DNA from: an uncultured Eubacteriales bacterium
Lineage (GTDB): Bacteria > Bacillota > Clostridia > Oscillospirales > Oscillospiraceae
Direction: 5' to 3'
Length of the DNA stretch: 17,515 nucleotides
Assembly (NCBI GenBank): GCA_900548615.1
Contig: URKW01000041.1
Span: 1-17,515, forward strand
The notes under the pieces were generated by a model that was not told where the DNA came from, ran no database searches, and was given only the letters and a program-made list of their open reading frames with translations. Both the position numbers and the translations under genes were made by a program. Positions within the stretch are counted from its first letter, which is position 1. Each line of letters begins with the position of its first letter. This document shows positions 6,666 through 13,348 of this stretch, piece after piece.

Positions 6666-7160
6666 ATGCGCAGAAAAGAATGTGAACGGGACGCTGCCTT
6701 TGCCTGGGAGGTGCTGAAGAACTCCATCTATTCCACCGTGTCCATGGTATGCCCGGACGGCACGCCCTACGCCACCCCGGTGAACATCATCGGCGATGAG
6801 GTGTACAACGCGCTGTACTTCCACTGCGCCGGGGCCGGCGAGCGGTGGGAGCTGCTGAAGAACGGCGCGCCGGTATGCGTTACGGCGGTATCCACCGCCA
6901 CGCTGCTGCCCAACCAGTTCACCACCGCCTACCGCAGCGCCATGTTCCGGGGCCGCGCCCAGGTGGTGACGGACGAGGGCGAAAAGATGAAGGCCATGCT
7001 GCTGCTGTGCACCGCCTTTGACCCCAAGGGTATGGGGCGCTTCGATCAGGCCATGGCGCACTGCCCCGCGCAGGTCATCAAAATCGTGCCGGAGGTCATC
7101 ACCGGCAAGGAGCACGAGATGCATCAGGAGCCGCCCAAGGCCCACACCTGCCATTCGTGA
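6666..7160 (+). CDS. Flavin-binding split-barrel protein, pyridoxamine 5'-phosphate oxidase family (NimA-like)
   Basis: The 164-aa protein starts with MRRKECE at the ATG at 6666, 9 nt after AGGAGG. An upstream in-frame TTG at 6591 precedes the promoter and is rejected. Features of the family are an N-terminal helix, a strand reading YSTVSMVCPDGTPYATPVN (residues 20-38), and YFHCAGAGERWELLKNG (51-67), where the first His and following residues bind the flavin phosphate in this family. It should bind FMN or a related flavin in the cytosol. NimA-type members reduce nitroimidazoles; others have unknown roles, so resistance is not implied. The C-terminus carries a His/Cys-containing tail (HTCHS), a possible metal-binding end. 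It is a single-gene unit ending in a strong terminator. Confidence 0.85.
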   Translation: MRRKECERDAAFAWEVLKNSIYSTVSMVCPDGTPYATPVNIIGDEVYNALYFHCAGAGERWELLKNGAPVCVTAVSTATLLPNQFTTAYRSAMFRGRAQVVTDEGEKMKAMLLLCTAFDPKGMGRFDQAMAHCPAQVIKIVPEVITGKEHEMHQEPPKAHTCHS

Positions 7161-7171
7161 TTTTCTTTCCC

Positions 7172-7222
7172 ATCATACAAAAAGCTGTCCCGGCCAATGG
7201 TCGGGACAGCTTTTTGTATGAT
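7172..7222. terminator. Bidirectional intrinsic terminator
   Basis: A perfect 21-bp inverted repeat (7172-7192 with 7202-7222, 9-nt loop). The stem includes AAAAA on the left and TTTTT on the right, flanking a GC-rich core, so each strand yields a stem followed by a U-run. It lies between the convergent NimA-like gene and ftsH. Confidence 0.93.
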
Positions 7223-7236
7223 TGTCATTGCCGCCG

Positions 7237-9060
7237 TCAGCCGTTGAGGATGCGCATGAACTCCTCGCCGGTGATAGTCTCCTTTTCGTGGAGGTACTTG
7301 GCCAGCTCGTCCAGCTTGGCCCGGTCGTTCTGCAGGATGTCCAGCGCCTTCTGATGGGCCTTTTCCACCTGCTCCACCACCAGCTGGTCGATCTTGGTCT
7401 GGGTCTCCGGCGAACAGGCAAGGGACGCGTCGCCGCCCAGATACTGGTTGGTGACGGTCTCCAGCGCCACCATACCGAACTCCTTGCTCATGCCGTAGCG
7501 GGTCAGCATGGCGCGGGCCAGCTTGGTGGCCTGCTCGATATCGTTGCTGGCGCCGGTGGTGATGGAGCCGAACACCACCTCCTCGGCGGCACGTCCGCCG
7601 GTCAGGGTGGCGATCTTGTTCTCGATCTCCTCCTTGTTCATCAGGTAGTGGTTGCCCTCCTCCACCTGCATGGTATAGCCCAGCGCGCCGGAGGTGCGGG
7701 GGATGATGGTGATCTTCTGCACCGGGGCGGAGTGGGTCTGCCGCGCCGCCACAAGGGCGTGGCCGATCTCGTGATAGGACACGATCCACTTCTCCTTGTC
7801 GGTGAGGATGGCGTTCTTCTTCTGATAGCCGGCGATGACGGTCTCGATGCTCTCCTCCAGGTCGGCCTGCGTCACCAGCTTGCGGCCGTCACGGACGGCA
7901 CGGAGCGCCGCCTCGTTGACGATGTTGGCCAGCTCCGCGCCGGAAGCGCCGGAGGCCATGCGGGCCACCACGCTGAAGTCCACATCCTCCGCCACCTTGA
8001 TCTTTCTGGCGTGTACCTTCAGAATTTCCTCGCGGCCCTTCAGGTCGGGCAGCTCCACGGGAACGCGGCGGTCGAACCGTCCGGGACGGGTCAGCGCCGG
8101 GTCGAGGGATTCAGGCCGGTTGGTGGCCGCCAGAATGATAACGCCGGAGTTGTCCTCAAAGCCGTCCATCTCCGTCAGCAGCTGGTTCAGGGTCTGCTCC
8201 CGCTCATCGTTGCCGCCGTACTGACCGCCGCCGCTGCGCTTCTGGCCAATGGCGTCGATCTCGTCGATGAACACGATGCAGGGCGCCTTCTCCTTGGCCT
8301 GACTGAACAGGTCGCGCACCTTACTGGCGCCCATACCCACGAACATCTCCACGAATTCCGAGCCGGACATGGAGAAGAACGGCACGTGGGACTCGCCTGC
8401 CACCGCCTTGGCCAGCATGGTCTTGCCGGTACCCGGAGGGCCTACCAGCAGCACGCCCTTGGGCATATGCGCGCCGATGGTCTGGTACTGGCCGGGGTCG
8501 TGGAGGTAGTTGACGATCTCCTGCAGGTTCTCCTTGGCCTCATCCTCGCCCGCCACGTCGGCAAACTTGATGCCCTCGGTGGACTGGACGTAGACCTTGG
8601 CGTTGGATTTGCCCATGCCGAACGTCAGGGAATTGCTTCCGCCGCCCATCTTCTTCATGAGACTGCGGGAGAGGATCTGTCCAATGGCGATGAAGATCAC
8701 CAGCGGCAGCACCCAGCCCAGAATGCTCATCAGCAGCGAGGTCTGCTGGATCTCCTCGCCGGTGGTGGAGATCCCGGCGTCCAGCAGGCGCTGCACCAGT
8801 CCGTCGTCGGGCACCATGGCGGTCTTGTAGATGGTCTTGCCGTCAGTGGAGGTAAACAGGATGCGGTTATCCTGCTGCTGGATCTCCACCTGACCGATCT
8901 CCTGCTTCTCCGTCATGGACACAAAGGTGTTGTAGTCCACCTCGTGGATCTGGTGCTCCGACAGCCACGGCATGGCCAGCAGGTTGAACAGAAACAGCAC
9001 CAGCAGGGCAACGGCGTAGTAAAAAAGCAGCGGTTTTTTCGGGGTCTTGACCTCTTTCAT
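7237..9060 (-). CDS. ftsH: ATP-dependent zinc metalloprotease FtsH
   Basis: The 607-aa protein has the full FtsH layout. There is a first membrane segment at about 11-33, an outer domain, and a second membrane segment at about 109-130. The AAA+ module has Walker A GPPGTGKT (207-214), Walker B IVFIDE (262-267) and the second region of homology with likely arginine fingers R325 and R328. The zinc protease motif is HEIGH at 430-434 (most relatives read HEAGH), with D507 in ASNDIEQ as the probable third ligand. It degrades misfolded membrane proteins and short-lived regulators at the cytosolic membrane face. An AAAGGAG ribosome binding site precedes the ATG. It has its own perfect consensus promoter and is not next to the tilS/hpt genes often found beside ftsH in other Firmicutes; a second ftsH elsewhere is possible. 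Confidence 0.96.
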   Translation of the reverse strand: MKEVKTPKKPLLFYYAVALLVLFLFNLLAMPWLSEHQIHEVDYNTFVSMTEKQEIGQVEIQQQDNRILFTSTDGKTIYKTAMVPDDGLVQRLLDAGISTTGEEIQQTSLLMSILGWVLPLVIFIAIGQILSRSLMKKMGGGSNSLTFGMGKSNAKVYVQSTEGIKFADVAGEDEAKENLQEIVNYLHDPGQYQTIGAHMPKGVLLVGPPGTGKTMLAKAVAGESHVPFFSMSGSEFVEMFVGMGASKVRDLFSQAKEKAPCIVFIDEIDAIGQKRSGGGQYGGNDEREQTLNQLLTEMDGFEDNSGVIILAATNRPESLDPALTRPGRFDRRVPVELPDLKGREEILKVHARKIKVAEDVDFSVVARMASGASGAELANIVNEAALRAVRDGRKLVTQADLEESIETVIAGYQKKNAILTDKEKWIVSYHEIGHALVAARQTHSAPVQKITIIPRTSGALGYTMQVEEGNHYLMNKEEIENKIATLTGGRAAEEVVFGSITTGASNDIEQATKLARAMLTRYGMSKEFGMVALETVTNQYLGGDASLACSPETQTKIDQLVVEQVEKAHQKALDILQNDRAKLDELAKYLHEKETITGEEFMRILNG

Positions 9061-9111
9061 AATACCGTTTCTCCTTTCCTAATTTTCATACCAATTGCTA
9101 TTATTGGAAGA

Positions 9112-9140
9112 ATTATAGTGATGATACTCTCTGTTGTCAA
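9112..9140 (-). promoter_or_regulatory. Perfect consensus sigma-A promoter for ftsH
   Basis: On the minus strand, TTGACA (9140-9135) and TATAAT (9117-9112) are exactly 17 bp apart. Transcription would begin near 9105, about 45 nt before the ftsH start. A small inverted repeat CCAAT/ATTGG (9091-9095 and 9103-9107) covers the predicted start site and could be an operator. Confidence 0.88.
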
Positions 9141-9181
9141 GAAGGCCAACGGTAAACTTTCTGTGAAGTTCTCCCAGGGGT

Positions 9182-9210
9182 TTGCAAAACGGGGACAAGC
9201 CTGCTATACT
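9182..9210 (+). promoter_or_regulatory. Sigma-A promoter for the mechanosensitive channel gene
   Basis: TTGCAA (9182-9187) and TATACT (9205-9210) are 17 bp apart with a TGn extended -10 (9202-9204). Transcription would begin near 9216, about 29 nt before the ATG at 9245. Confidence 0.75.
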
Positions 9211-9244
9211 GCATATAACCGTTTTTTTCCGGGAGGATACCGCA

Positions 9245-10063
9245 ATGGAAGATCTGACTGTTTCCAAAGTTCTGAATACGTCGCTGGGCGGGTTTACCGT
9301 AGGGCACATCCTGTCGGCGATTTTGACGCTGCTGGTCTGTCTGGTGGTGGTGCGGCTGGTGATGAAGCTGGTCACACGGCTGCTGGGCCGGGCACAGAAG
9401 CTCAACGAACGGCTGCAAAAAATCATCCGCACCGCCGTCAAGGCCGTGCTGTACCTGCTGACGGCCATCATCACCGCCGGAGCGCTGGGCATCAACACCA
9501 CGTCGCTGACGGCGCTGATGTCGGTGGTGACATTGGGCGTGACGCTGGCGGCGGAGGACATTCTGGGCAACGTGGCCGGGGGACTGGTGATCCTGTCCTC
9601 CCACCCCTTCTCCATCGGCGACACCATCGAGGTGGACGGCGTGGAGGGCGTCGTCCGTGAGATCACCCTGAACCACACGAAGATCGAGGCCTATGACGGC
9701 CAGACCATCATGCAGCCCAACAAAGCGCTGTCCTCCTCCCGCGTAACCAATTATACCGCGCTGGGACGGCGGCGCATCATCCACAGCGTAAGCGCCTCCT
9801 ACGACGCGCCCACGGAGACGGTAAAGGCCGCCTGTCGGGAGGCGGTGGCCGCCGTGCCCGGCGTGCTGTCCGCTCCCGCGCCGGAGGTGCAGCTGGTCAA
9901 CTACGGCAACAGCGCCATCGAATACTCCGTCCGCTGCTGGGCGTCGGTAGCGGACTACTGGCGGGTCTACTTCGCGGTGCGGGAGAACCTGCGGGACGCC
10001 TTTGCCCGCCACGGCGTGGAGATGACCTATGACCATTTGAATGTGCATGTGATAGAGAAATAA
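9245..10063 (+). CDS. Small mechanosensitive ion channel, MscS family
   Basis: The 272-aa protein starts at the ATG at 9245, 8 nt after GGGAGG; an upstream in-frame TTG would overlap the promoter. Three membrane segments are predicted at about 19-40, 62-82 and 87-116. The third contains the pore-lining signature with repeated small residues, including LGVTLAAEDILGNVAGG (97-113). It is followed by the beta-domain motif HPFSIGDTIEV (120-130), typical of MscS. The C-terminal alpha/beta domain runs to the end, so this is the short MscS type without additional domains. It should open when membrane tension rises and release solutes during osmotic downshock. It is transcribed alone. Confidence 0.93.
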   Translation: MEDLTVSKVLNTSLGGFTVGHILSAILTLLVCLVVVRLVMKLVTRLLGRAQKLNERLQKIIRTAVKAVLYLLTAIITAGALGINTTSLTALMSVVTLGVTLAAEDILGNVAGGLVILSSHPFSIGDTIEVDGVEGVVREITLNHTKIEAYDGQTIMQPNKALSSSRVTNYTALGRRRIIHSVSASYDAPTETVKAACREAVAAVPGVLSAPAPEVQLVNYGNSAIEYSVRCWASVADYWRVYFAVRENLRDAFARHGVEMTYDHLNVHVIEK

Positions 10064-10102
10064 TAAGAAATCCCGGCCAAAGGCCGGGATTTCTTATTAT
10101 TT
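10058..10102. terminator. Bidirectional terminator containing both stop codons
   Basis: A perfect 21-bp inverted repeat (10058-10078 with 10082-10102, loop AAA) has an AT-rich outer half and GC-rich inner half (CCCGGCC). The TAA of the channel gene (10061-10063) lies in the left arm, and two of the three bases of the MATE stop codon (10101-10103) lie in the right arm, so the ends of both genes form the hairpin. Confidence 0.9.
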
Positions 10103-11453
10103 ACACGCCCCGCAGCACGTGCTTGCGGTAGCTGGCGCGGAAGTAGAAGTACTCCGCCGTGCCGGTAATGGCCCAGGAGAAGATATACAGCAGATACAAA
10201 GACGGAATGGTCTTGAAATAGGCGAAGATGGTATACACCCAGATGACCCGGAACACACAGGAGCCCAGGATCACGATGATGGTGGGCACCACGCTGCGGC
10301 CGATACTGCGGGACGCGGCGATGCTGGCATCCATCCACGGGGCCACCACGAAGGAGAACCCCATGATCCGCAGACGCTGCATACCTGCGTCGATGACCTC
10401 CGGCTCGTTGGCGAACAGGGACAGGAACTCCCGTCCGAACAGCAGCAGCAAGCCGCCCGCCACGCCGCCCACGATGGCGGCGTAGCACATGCTGATGCGG
10501 TAGCTTTTCAGAATGCGGTCGTTGTTGCCCGCGCCCCAGTTGCGGCTGCCGAAGGTGGCGCAGGCGGTGTAAAAGGCGGCCATCATATTAAAGATCAGGG
10601 TGTCGGCGTTGGCGGCGGCGGAGTTGCCGGACACCATTACCGCGTCAAAGGAGTTGACGCCCACCTGCACAAACAGGTTGGCGATGGCGAAAATGGCGTT
10701 CTGCAAGCCGGCGGGAATGCCGATGGCCAGCACGCGGCGGCTGGCCTGGGGGTGGAACCGCAGCTTCCGCCAGCTGAGACGGCACTCGTCACCACGCCGC
10801 AGCAGGTGCAGCACGATCAGCAGCGCCGACAGGTACTGGGCGATGACGCTGGCCAGCGCCACGCCGTCCGCCGCCATGTGGCACTGGATGACGAAGAACA
10901 GGTTCAGCGCCACGTTCACCACACCCGCCGCCGACAGGTAGATGAGGGGGCGCTTGGTATCGCCGGTGGCGCTGAGCACGCCGTTGCCGAAGTTATAAAG
11001 CGCCATGGCGGGCATGCCGAAGGCGTAGATCTTCAAATACAGTGTCGCGCCATCGATCAGCTCCGGCTTGGTGTTCAGCAGCGCCAACATGGGGCGGGCC
11101 AGCAGATTGCAGATCAGCAGCAGGATGATGCCTGCCGCCACGCAGATCAGGAACGAGGTGTGGACGGTCTTTTCCACCTGCTCCCCATCCCGCAGGCCAA
11201 GGCCGTGGGCCACCGCCACATTGACGCCGCTGCCGATACCGATCAGCAGTCCCGTGAACAGCGATACCAGCAGCGTGGTGGAGCCCACCGCACCCAGCGC
11301 CCGGTAGTCGGCGAACTTTCCCGCGATGGCCACGTCGCTGAGGTTAAACAGCACCTCCAGCACCTGCGTCAGCATCAGCGGCAGGCTGAACAGCAGGATA
11401 TTCTTCCACAGCGAGCCTGTGGTCATTTCGATGACGCGCTTTTCCCGTGCCAT
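10101..11453 (-). CDS. MATE family multidrug/toxin efflux transporter
   Basis: The 450-aa protein has about 12 membrane segments in two related halves (MatE repeats), as usual for this length. The opening is characteristic: MTTGSLWKNILLFSLPLMLT (10-29), followed by LFNLSDVAIAGKFA near 35-48. The second half begins near the segment IGIPAGLQNAIFAIANLFVQ (about residues 244-263). It should export cationic drugs or metabolites using an ion gradient from the cell membrane. AAAGGAGGG lies 7 nt before the ATG. It is a single-gene unit with its own promoter, convergent with the channel gene. Substrate cannot be told from sequence. Confidence 0.93.
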   Translation of the reverse strand: MAREKRVIEMTTGSLWKNILLFSLPLMLTQVLEVLFNLSDVAIAGKFADYRALGAVGSTTLLVSLFTGLLIGIGSGVNVAVAHGLGLRDGEQVEKTVHTSFLICVAAGIILLLICNLLARPMLALLNTKPELIDGATLYLKIYAFGMPAMALYNFGNGVLSATGDTKRPLIYLSAAGVVNVALNLFFVIQCHMAADGVALASVIAQYLSALLIVLHLLRRGDECRLSWRKLRFHPQASRRVLAIGIPAGLQNAIFAIANLFVQVGVNSFDAVMVSGNSAAANADTLIFNMMAAFYTACATFGSRNWGAGNNDRILKSYRISMCYAAIVGGVAGGLLLLFGREFLSLFANEPEVIDAGMQRLRIMGFSFVVAPWMDASIAASRSIGRSVVPTIIVILGSCVFRVIWVYTIFAYFKTIPSLYLLYIFSWAITGTAEYFYFRASYRKHVLRGV

Positions 11454-11495
11454 AGCCGCGCCCTCCTTTTATAAAAATTCCGTATGCGTTCGGAC

Positions 11496-11524
11496 AGTAT
11501 AGCACGGCATTTTGTCGAAAACAA
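11496..11524 (-). promoter_or_regulatory. Probable promoter for the MATE gene
   Basis: On the minus strand TATACT (11501-11496) carries a TGn extended -10. The -35 position 17 bp upstream is TTGTTT (11524-11519), a weak match that the extended -10 could offset. Transcription would begin near 11489, about 36 nt before the start. Confidence 0.62.
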
Positions 11525-11528
11525 CAGC

Positions 11529-11567
11529 ATTTCCCTCCGATTTTCCTCTGGGGAAATGGCGGGAAAT
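11529..11567. other. Nested inverted repeat upstream of the MATE promoter
   Basis: ATTTCCC (11529-11535) is mirrored by GGGAAAT (11561-11567), and between them ATTTTCC (11540-11546) is mirrored, with one mismatch, by GGGAAAT (11551-11557). It ends five bases from the MATE -35 box, a position suited to a regulator binding site. The rest of the 371-bp gene-free stretch 11454-11824 holds the MATE promoter, this repeat, a direct repeat, the Hsp20 operator/promoter and the Hsp20 leader. Confidence 0.35.
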
Positions 11568-11624
11568 TGTGCAAAGTGCTCCCCCTTCCCCGCCCTGCTT
11601 CGGCCTCTCCGGGAAAATCGCATA

Positions 11625-11656
11625 TTTTGTGAACGAACTTCGGATGTTTTGTGAAC
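11625..11656 (+). repeat. Direct repeat TTTTGTGAAC upstream of the Hsp20 operator
   Basis: Two identical 10-bp copies (11625-11634 and 11647-11656) are 22 bp apart start to start, about two helical turns, and the second ends one base before the CIRCE element. The spacing suits binding of a regulator to one face of the DNA. Confidence 0.45.
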
Positions 11657-11657
11657 A

Positions 11658-11684
11658 TTAGCACTCTCCTATTGACAGTGCTAA
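11658..11684 (+). promoter_or_regulatory. CIRCE element (HrcA operator) of the hsp20 gene
   Basis: The left arm is the perfect CIRCE half TTAGCACTC (11658-11666), then a 9-bp spacer, then CAGTGCTAA (11676-11684), which differs from the consensus GAGTGCTAA only at its first base. CIRCE is the binding site of the heat-shock repressor HrcA, which releases it when GroEL is occupied by unfolded proteins. Confidence 0.93.
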
Positions 11685-11699
11685 AATCCGCGTTATAAT
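11672..11699 (+). promoter_or_regulatory. Consensus sigma-A promoter for hsp20, overlapped by CIRCE
   Basis: TTGACA (11672-11677) and TATAAT (11694-11699) are both perfect, 16 bp apart. The -35 box lies across the spacer and right arm of CIRCE, so bound HrcA would exclude RNA polymerase. Transcription would begin near 11706, leaving a leader of nearly 120 nt. Confidence 0.9.
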
Positions 11700-11782
11700 A
11701 AAGCCGATCCTTGAGGGAGGGCAAAGAAAGCTCCCCACCGGAGATCAAAAATATATGTATCTGTCATGGTAACAGAGTTTCG

Positions 11783-11800
11783 CCGGCGGAACGCCGCCGG
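11783..11800 (+). other. GC-rich hairpin in the hsp20 mRNA leader
   Basis: CCGGCGG (11783-11789) pairs with CCGCCGG (11794-11800) across a 4-nt AACG loop, 10 nt before the GGAGG ribosome binding site (11811-11815). It does not itself cover the site. It could stabilise the message or be part of a temperature-sensing leader. Confidence 0.4.
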
Positions 11801-11824
11801 GAAAATGAATGGAGGTTATGACTT

Positions 11825-12265
11825 ATGTTGCCTAGCATTTTTGGTGAAAATCTGTTTGATGATTTCTTTTCTGATCCTTTCGGCATGATGGTGCCTCAGG
11901 GCCGCGATCCCCTGTACGGCAAGCACGCCAAGAACCTGATGAAAACCGACGTCCGCGAGACGGAGGATTCCTACGAGCTGGACATTGACCTGCCCGGCTT
12001 CAAGAAGGATGAGGTCAGCATTGACCTGAAGAACGGCTGCCTGACCATTCAGGCCGCCAAGGGTCTGGACAAGAGCGAGAGCGACAAGAAGGGCAAGTAC
12101 ATCCGTCAGGAGCGCTACGCCGGTGCCTGCAGCCGCAGCTTCTACGTCGGCGAGGATGTGGAGCCCGACCAGATCAGCGCTAAGTTCGAAAGCGGCATTC
12201 TGCAGATCAGCGTCCCCAAGGCCGCCAAGAAGCTGCCCAAGAGCTCCTCGATCTCCATCGACTAA
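11825..12265 (+). CDS. Small heat-shock protein, Hsp20/alpha-crystallin family
   Basis: A 146-aa ATP-independent chaperone that holds unfolding proteins in large oligomers. The N-terminal arm (1-38) is Phe-rich. The alpha-crystallin domain runs from about 39 to 133, opening with MKTDVRETEDSYELDIDLPG and closing with the G-I-L segment at 124-126 and VPK at 130-132. The short tail contains I143-S-I145, the I-x-I motif used for oligomer contacts. GGAGG lies 9 nt before the ATG. Regulation is visible directly: a CIRCE operator overlaps its consensus promoter, placing it in the HrcA heat-shock regulon. It is transcribed alone and ends in a strong terminator. Confidence 0.95.
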   Translation: MLPSIFGENLFDDFFSDPFGMMVPQGRDPLYGKHAKNLMKTDVRETEDSYELDIDLPGFKKDEVSIDLKNGCLTIQAAKGLDKSESDKKGKYIRQERYAGACSRSFYVGEDVEPDQISAKFESGILQISVPKAAKKLPKSSSISID

Positions 12266-12279
12266 CGCTTATATGACAT

Positions 12280-12316
12280 AAAAAATCGGTGATGGCTTTG
12301 CCATCACCGATTTTTT
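12280..12316. terminator. Bidirectional intrinsic terminator
   Basis: A perfect 17-bp inverted repeat (12280-12296 with 12300-12316, loop TTT) with AAAAAA at its left edge and TTTTTT at its right edge. It serves hsp20 on the plus strand and the convergent HTH gene on the minus strand. Confidence 0.93.
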
Positions 12317-12320
12317 ACTG

Positions 12321-13268
12321 TCATTCCACCGATACCACCTGCCTGGACGCGGCGTCATAGCATACCGTCACCTGATGCTCCTCGTTGTCGGTGCCGGTGT
12401 AGGTGCATCTCACCTGCAGCACCGTACCGTCCCAGCCGTCGATGGTCACATCAAAAATGGGATAGCCGTTGGCCGGCACCGTCTGCACGGCGGGGAAAGC
12501 GTCCTTCAGCACCTCATTCCCCTCATACCACAGGTGCTCCAGAGTGAGTCTCATGCTGCCCACTGCTTCGCCATACCACCGCTCATCCGTACCCTGATAG
12601 AAATGCCAAACCTTGCAGTCAAGGTGGGGCGTTTCATCACGAACACTTTGGCCGATGGCCAGATAGGCGCTGTCCGACGACCAGTACAGGCCGGTGATCT
12701 TCGTATCGGGATACGATTCGCCCATACCGGCATTCACACTGCCATCGCCCCAGCGGCGCTGCATATCGGCAGGCTTCGTTACCTTGACCGACGGATTGCC
12801 GAAGCTGCCGGCATACGTCACCACGGTGATGCTGCCGTCGGGTGATGTGCTGCTTTCGTTGCGGAACAAATCTCCTCGCGCTTGCAGGCTGCTCAGAAAT
12901 ACATACACCACCGCCAGCACAATCAGACTCAGCGTTACCGCCATAGCGATGAACCAGCGTCTGCGCCGACGGGCACGGCGTTCCTCCAGCGTCAGATCCA
13001 GTACCGCCTGCACCGCCTGAGAGGTGACAGGCTCCGCCGCCGCTTCCGGTTCCTCCGGGGCGGTCTGATAGGTCAGCAGCTGATCCACGCTCAGCTCCAG
13101 CGCTTCCGCCAGCGGCTCCAGCAGCGAGATATCCGGACAGCCCGCACCCCGCTCCCATTTGCTGACGGCCTTGTCCGTCACGTGCAGCTTCTCCGCCAGC
13201 TCCCGCTGGGTCAGGTTCCGTTCCTTACGTCTCTGGGCGATGAATCTGCCCAACATTTCTCGATCCAT
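12321..13268 (-). CDS. XRE-family HTH protein anchored in the membrane, with an extracytoplasmic domain
   Basis: The chosen start at 13268 gives 315 aa. It has a near-perfect ribosome binding site, GGAGGTGATC, and the extra 37 N-terminal residues of the longer frame would come from the neighbouring repeat. Residues 4-65 form a classic XRE/Cro-type HTH: LTQRELAEKLHVTDKAVSKW (19-38) then ERGAGCPDISLLEPLAEAL. An Arg-rich stretch (98-104) precedes one membrane segment (about 105-126), leaving roughly 190 residues outside the cell. That outer domain has the hydrophobic/aromatic pattern of a beta-rich fold (WSSDSAYLAIG near 205-215), but I recognise no family. The layout suggests a one-component membrane sensor acting on DNA. 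Its targets are unknown; the neighbouring GH13 gene is a candidate. Confidence 0.85.
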   Translation of the reverse strand: MDREMLGRFIAQRRKERNLTQRELAEKLHVTDKAVSKWERGAGCPDISLLEPLAEALELSVDQLLTYQTAPEEPEAAAEPVTSQAVQAVLDLTLEERRARRRRRWFIAMAVTLSLIVLAVVYVFLSSLQARGDLFRNESSTSPDGSITVVTYAGSFGNPSVKVTKPADMQRRWGDGSVNAGMGESYPDTKITGLYWSSDSAYLAIGQSVRDETPHLDCKVWHFYQGTDERWYGEAVGSMRLTLEHLWYEGNEVLKDAFPAVQTVPANGYPIFDVTIDGWDGTVLQVRCTYTGTDNEEHQVTVCYDAASRQVVSVE

Positions 13269-13348
13269 GGGATCACCTCCGCCTTCATGGTAGCAAACAG
13301 GGCGGTTTTCCGCAACCGACGGAGCGTTGAGTGGGGTGCTACGGCACC

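Noticed and set aside
7222..9660. Very long plus-strand open frame (about 800 codons) opposite ftsH
   Set aside because: FtsH on the other strand is beyond doubt. The opposite frame is open because of GC-rich codon use, and its product is His/Gly/Leu-rich with no recognisable domain.
10119..11474. Open frame of about 450 codons opposite the MATE gene
   Set aside because: Gln/His/Gly-rich low-complexity product, a shadow of the MATE coding sequence; no ribosome binding site.
11625..11656. Rex (redox repressor) site, suggested by TTGTGAA
   Set aside because: The mirrored TTCACAA half is missing at the required distance; only direct copies are present.
13287..13316. Promoter for the HTH gene (TTGCGG, 17 bp, TACCAT with TGn)
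   Set aside because: Both boxes are weak and the implied start of transcription would fall inside or right next to the ribosome binding site; the true promoter remains unclear.
13335..13348. Small hairpin GGTGC/GCACC as part of the structured repeat
   Set aside because: It lies outside the mirrored ends of the element and is only 5 bp, so it was left out of the boundaries.
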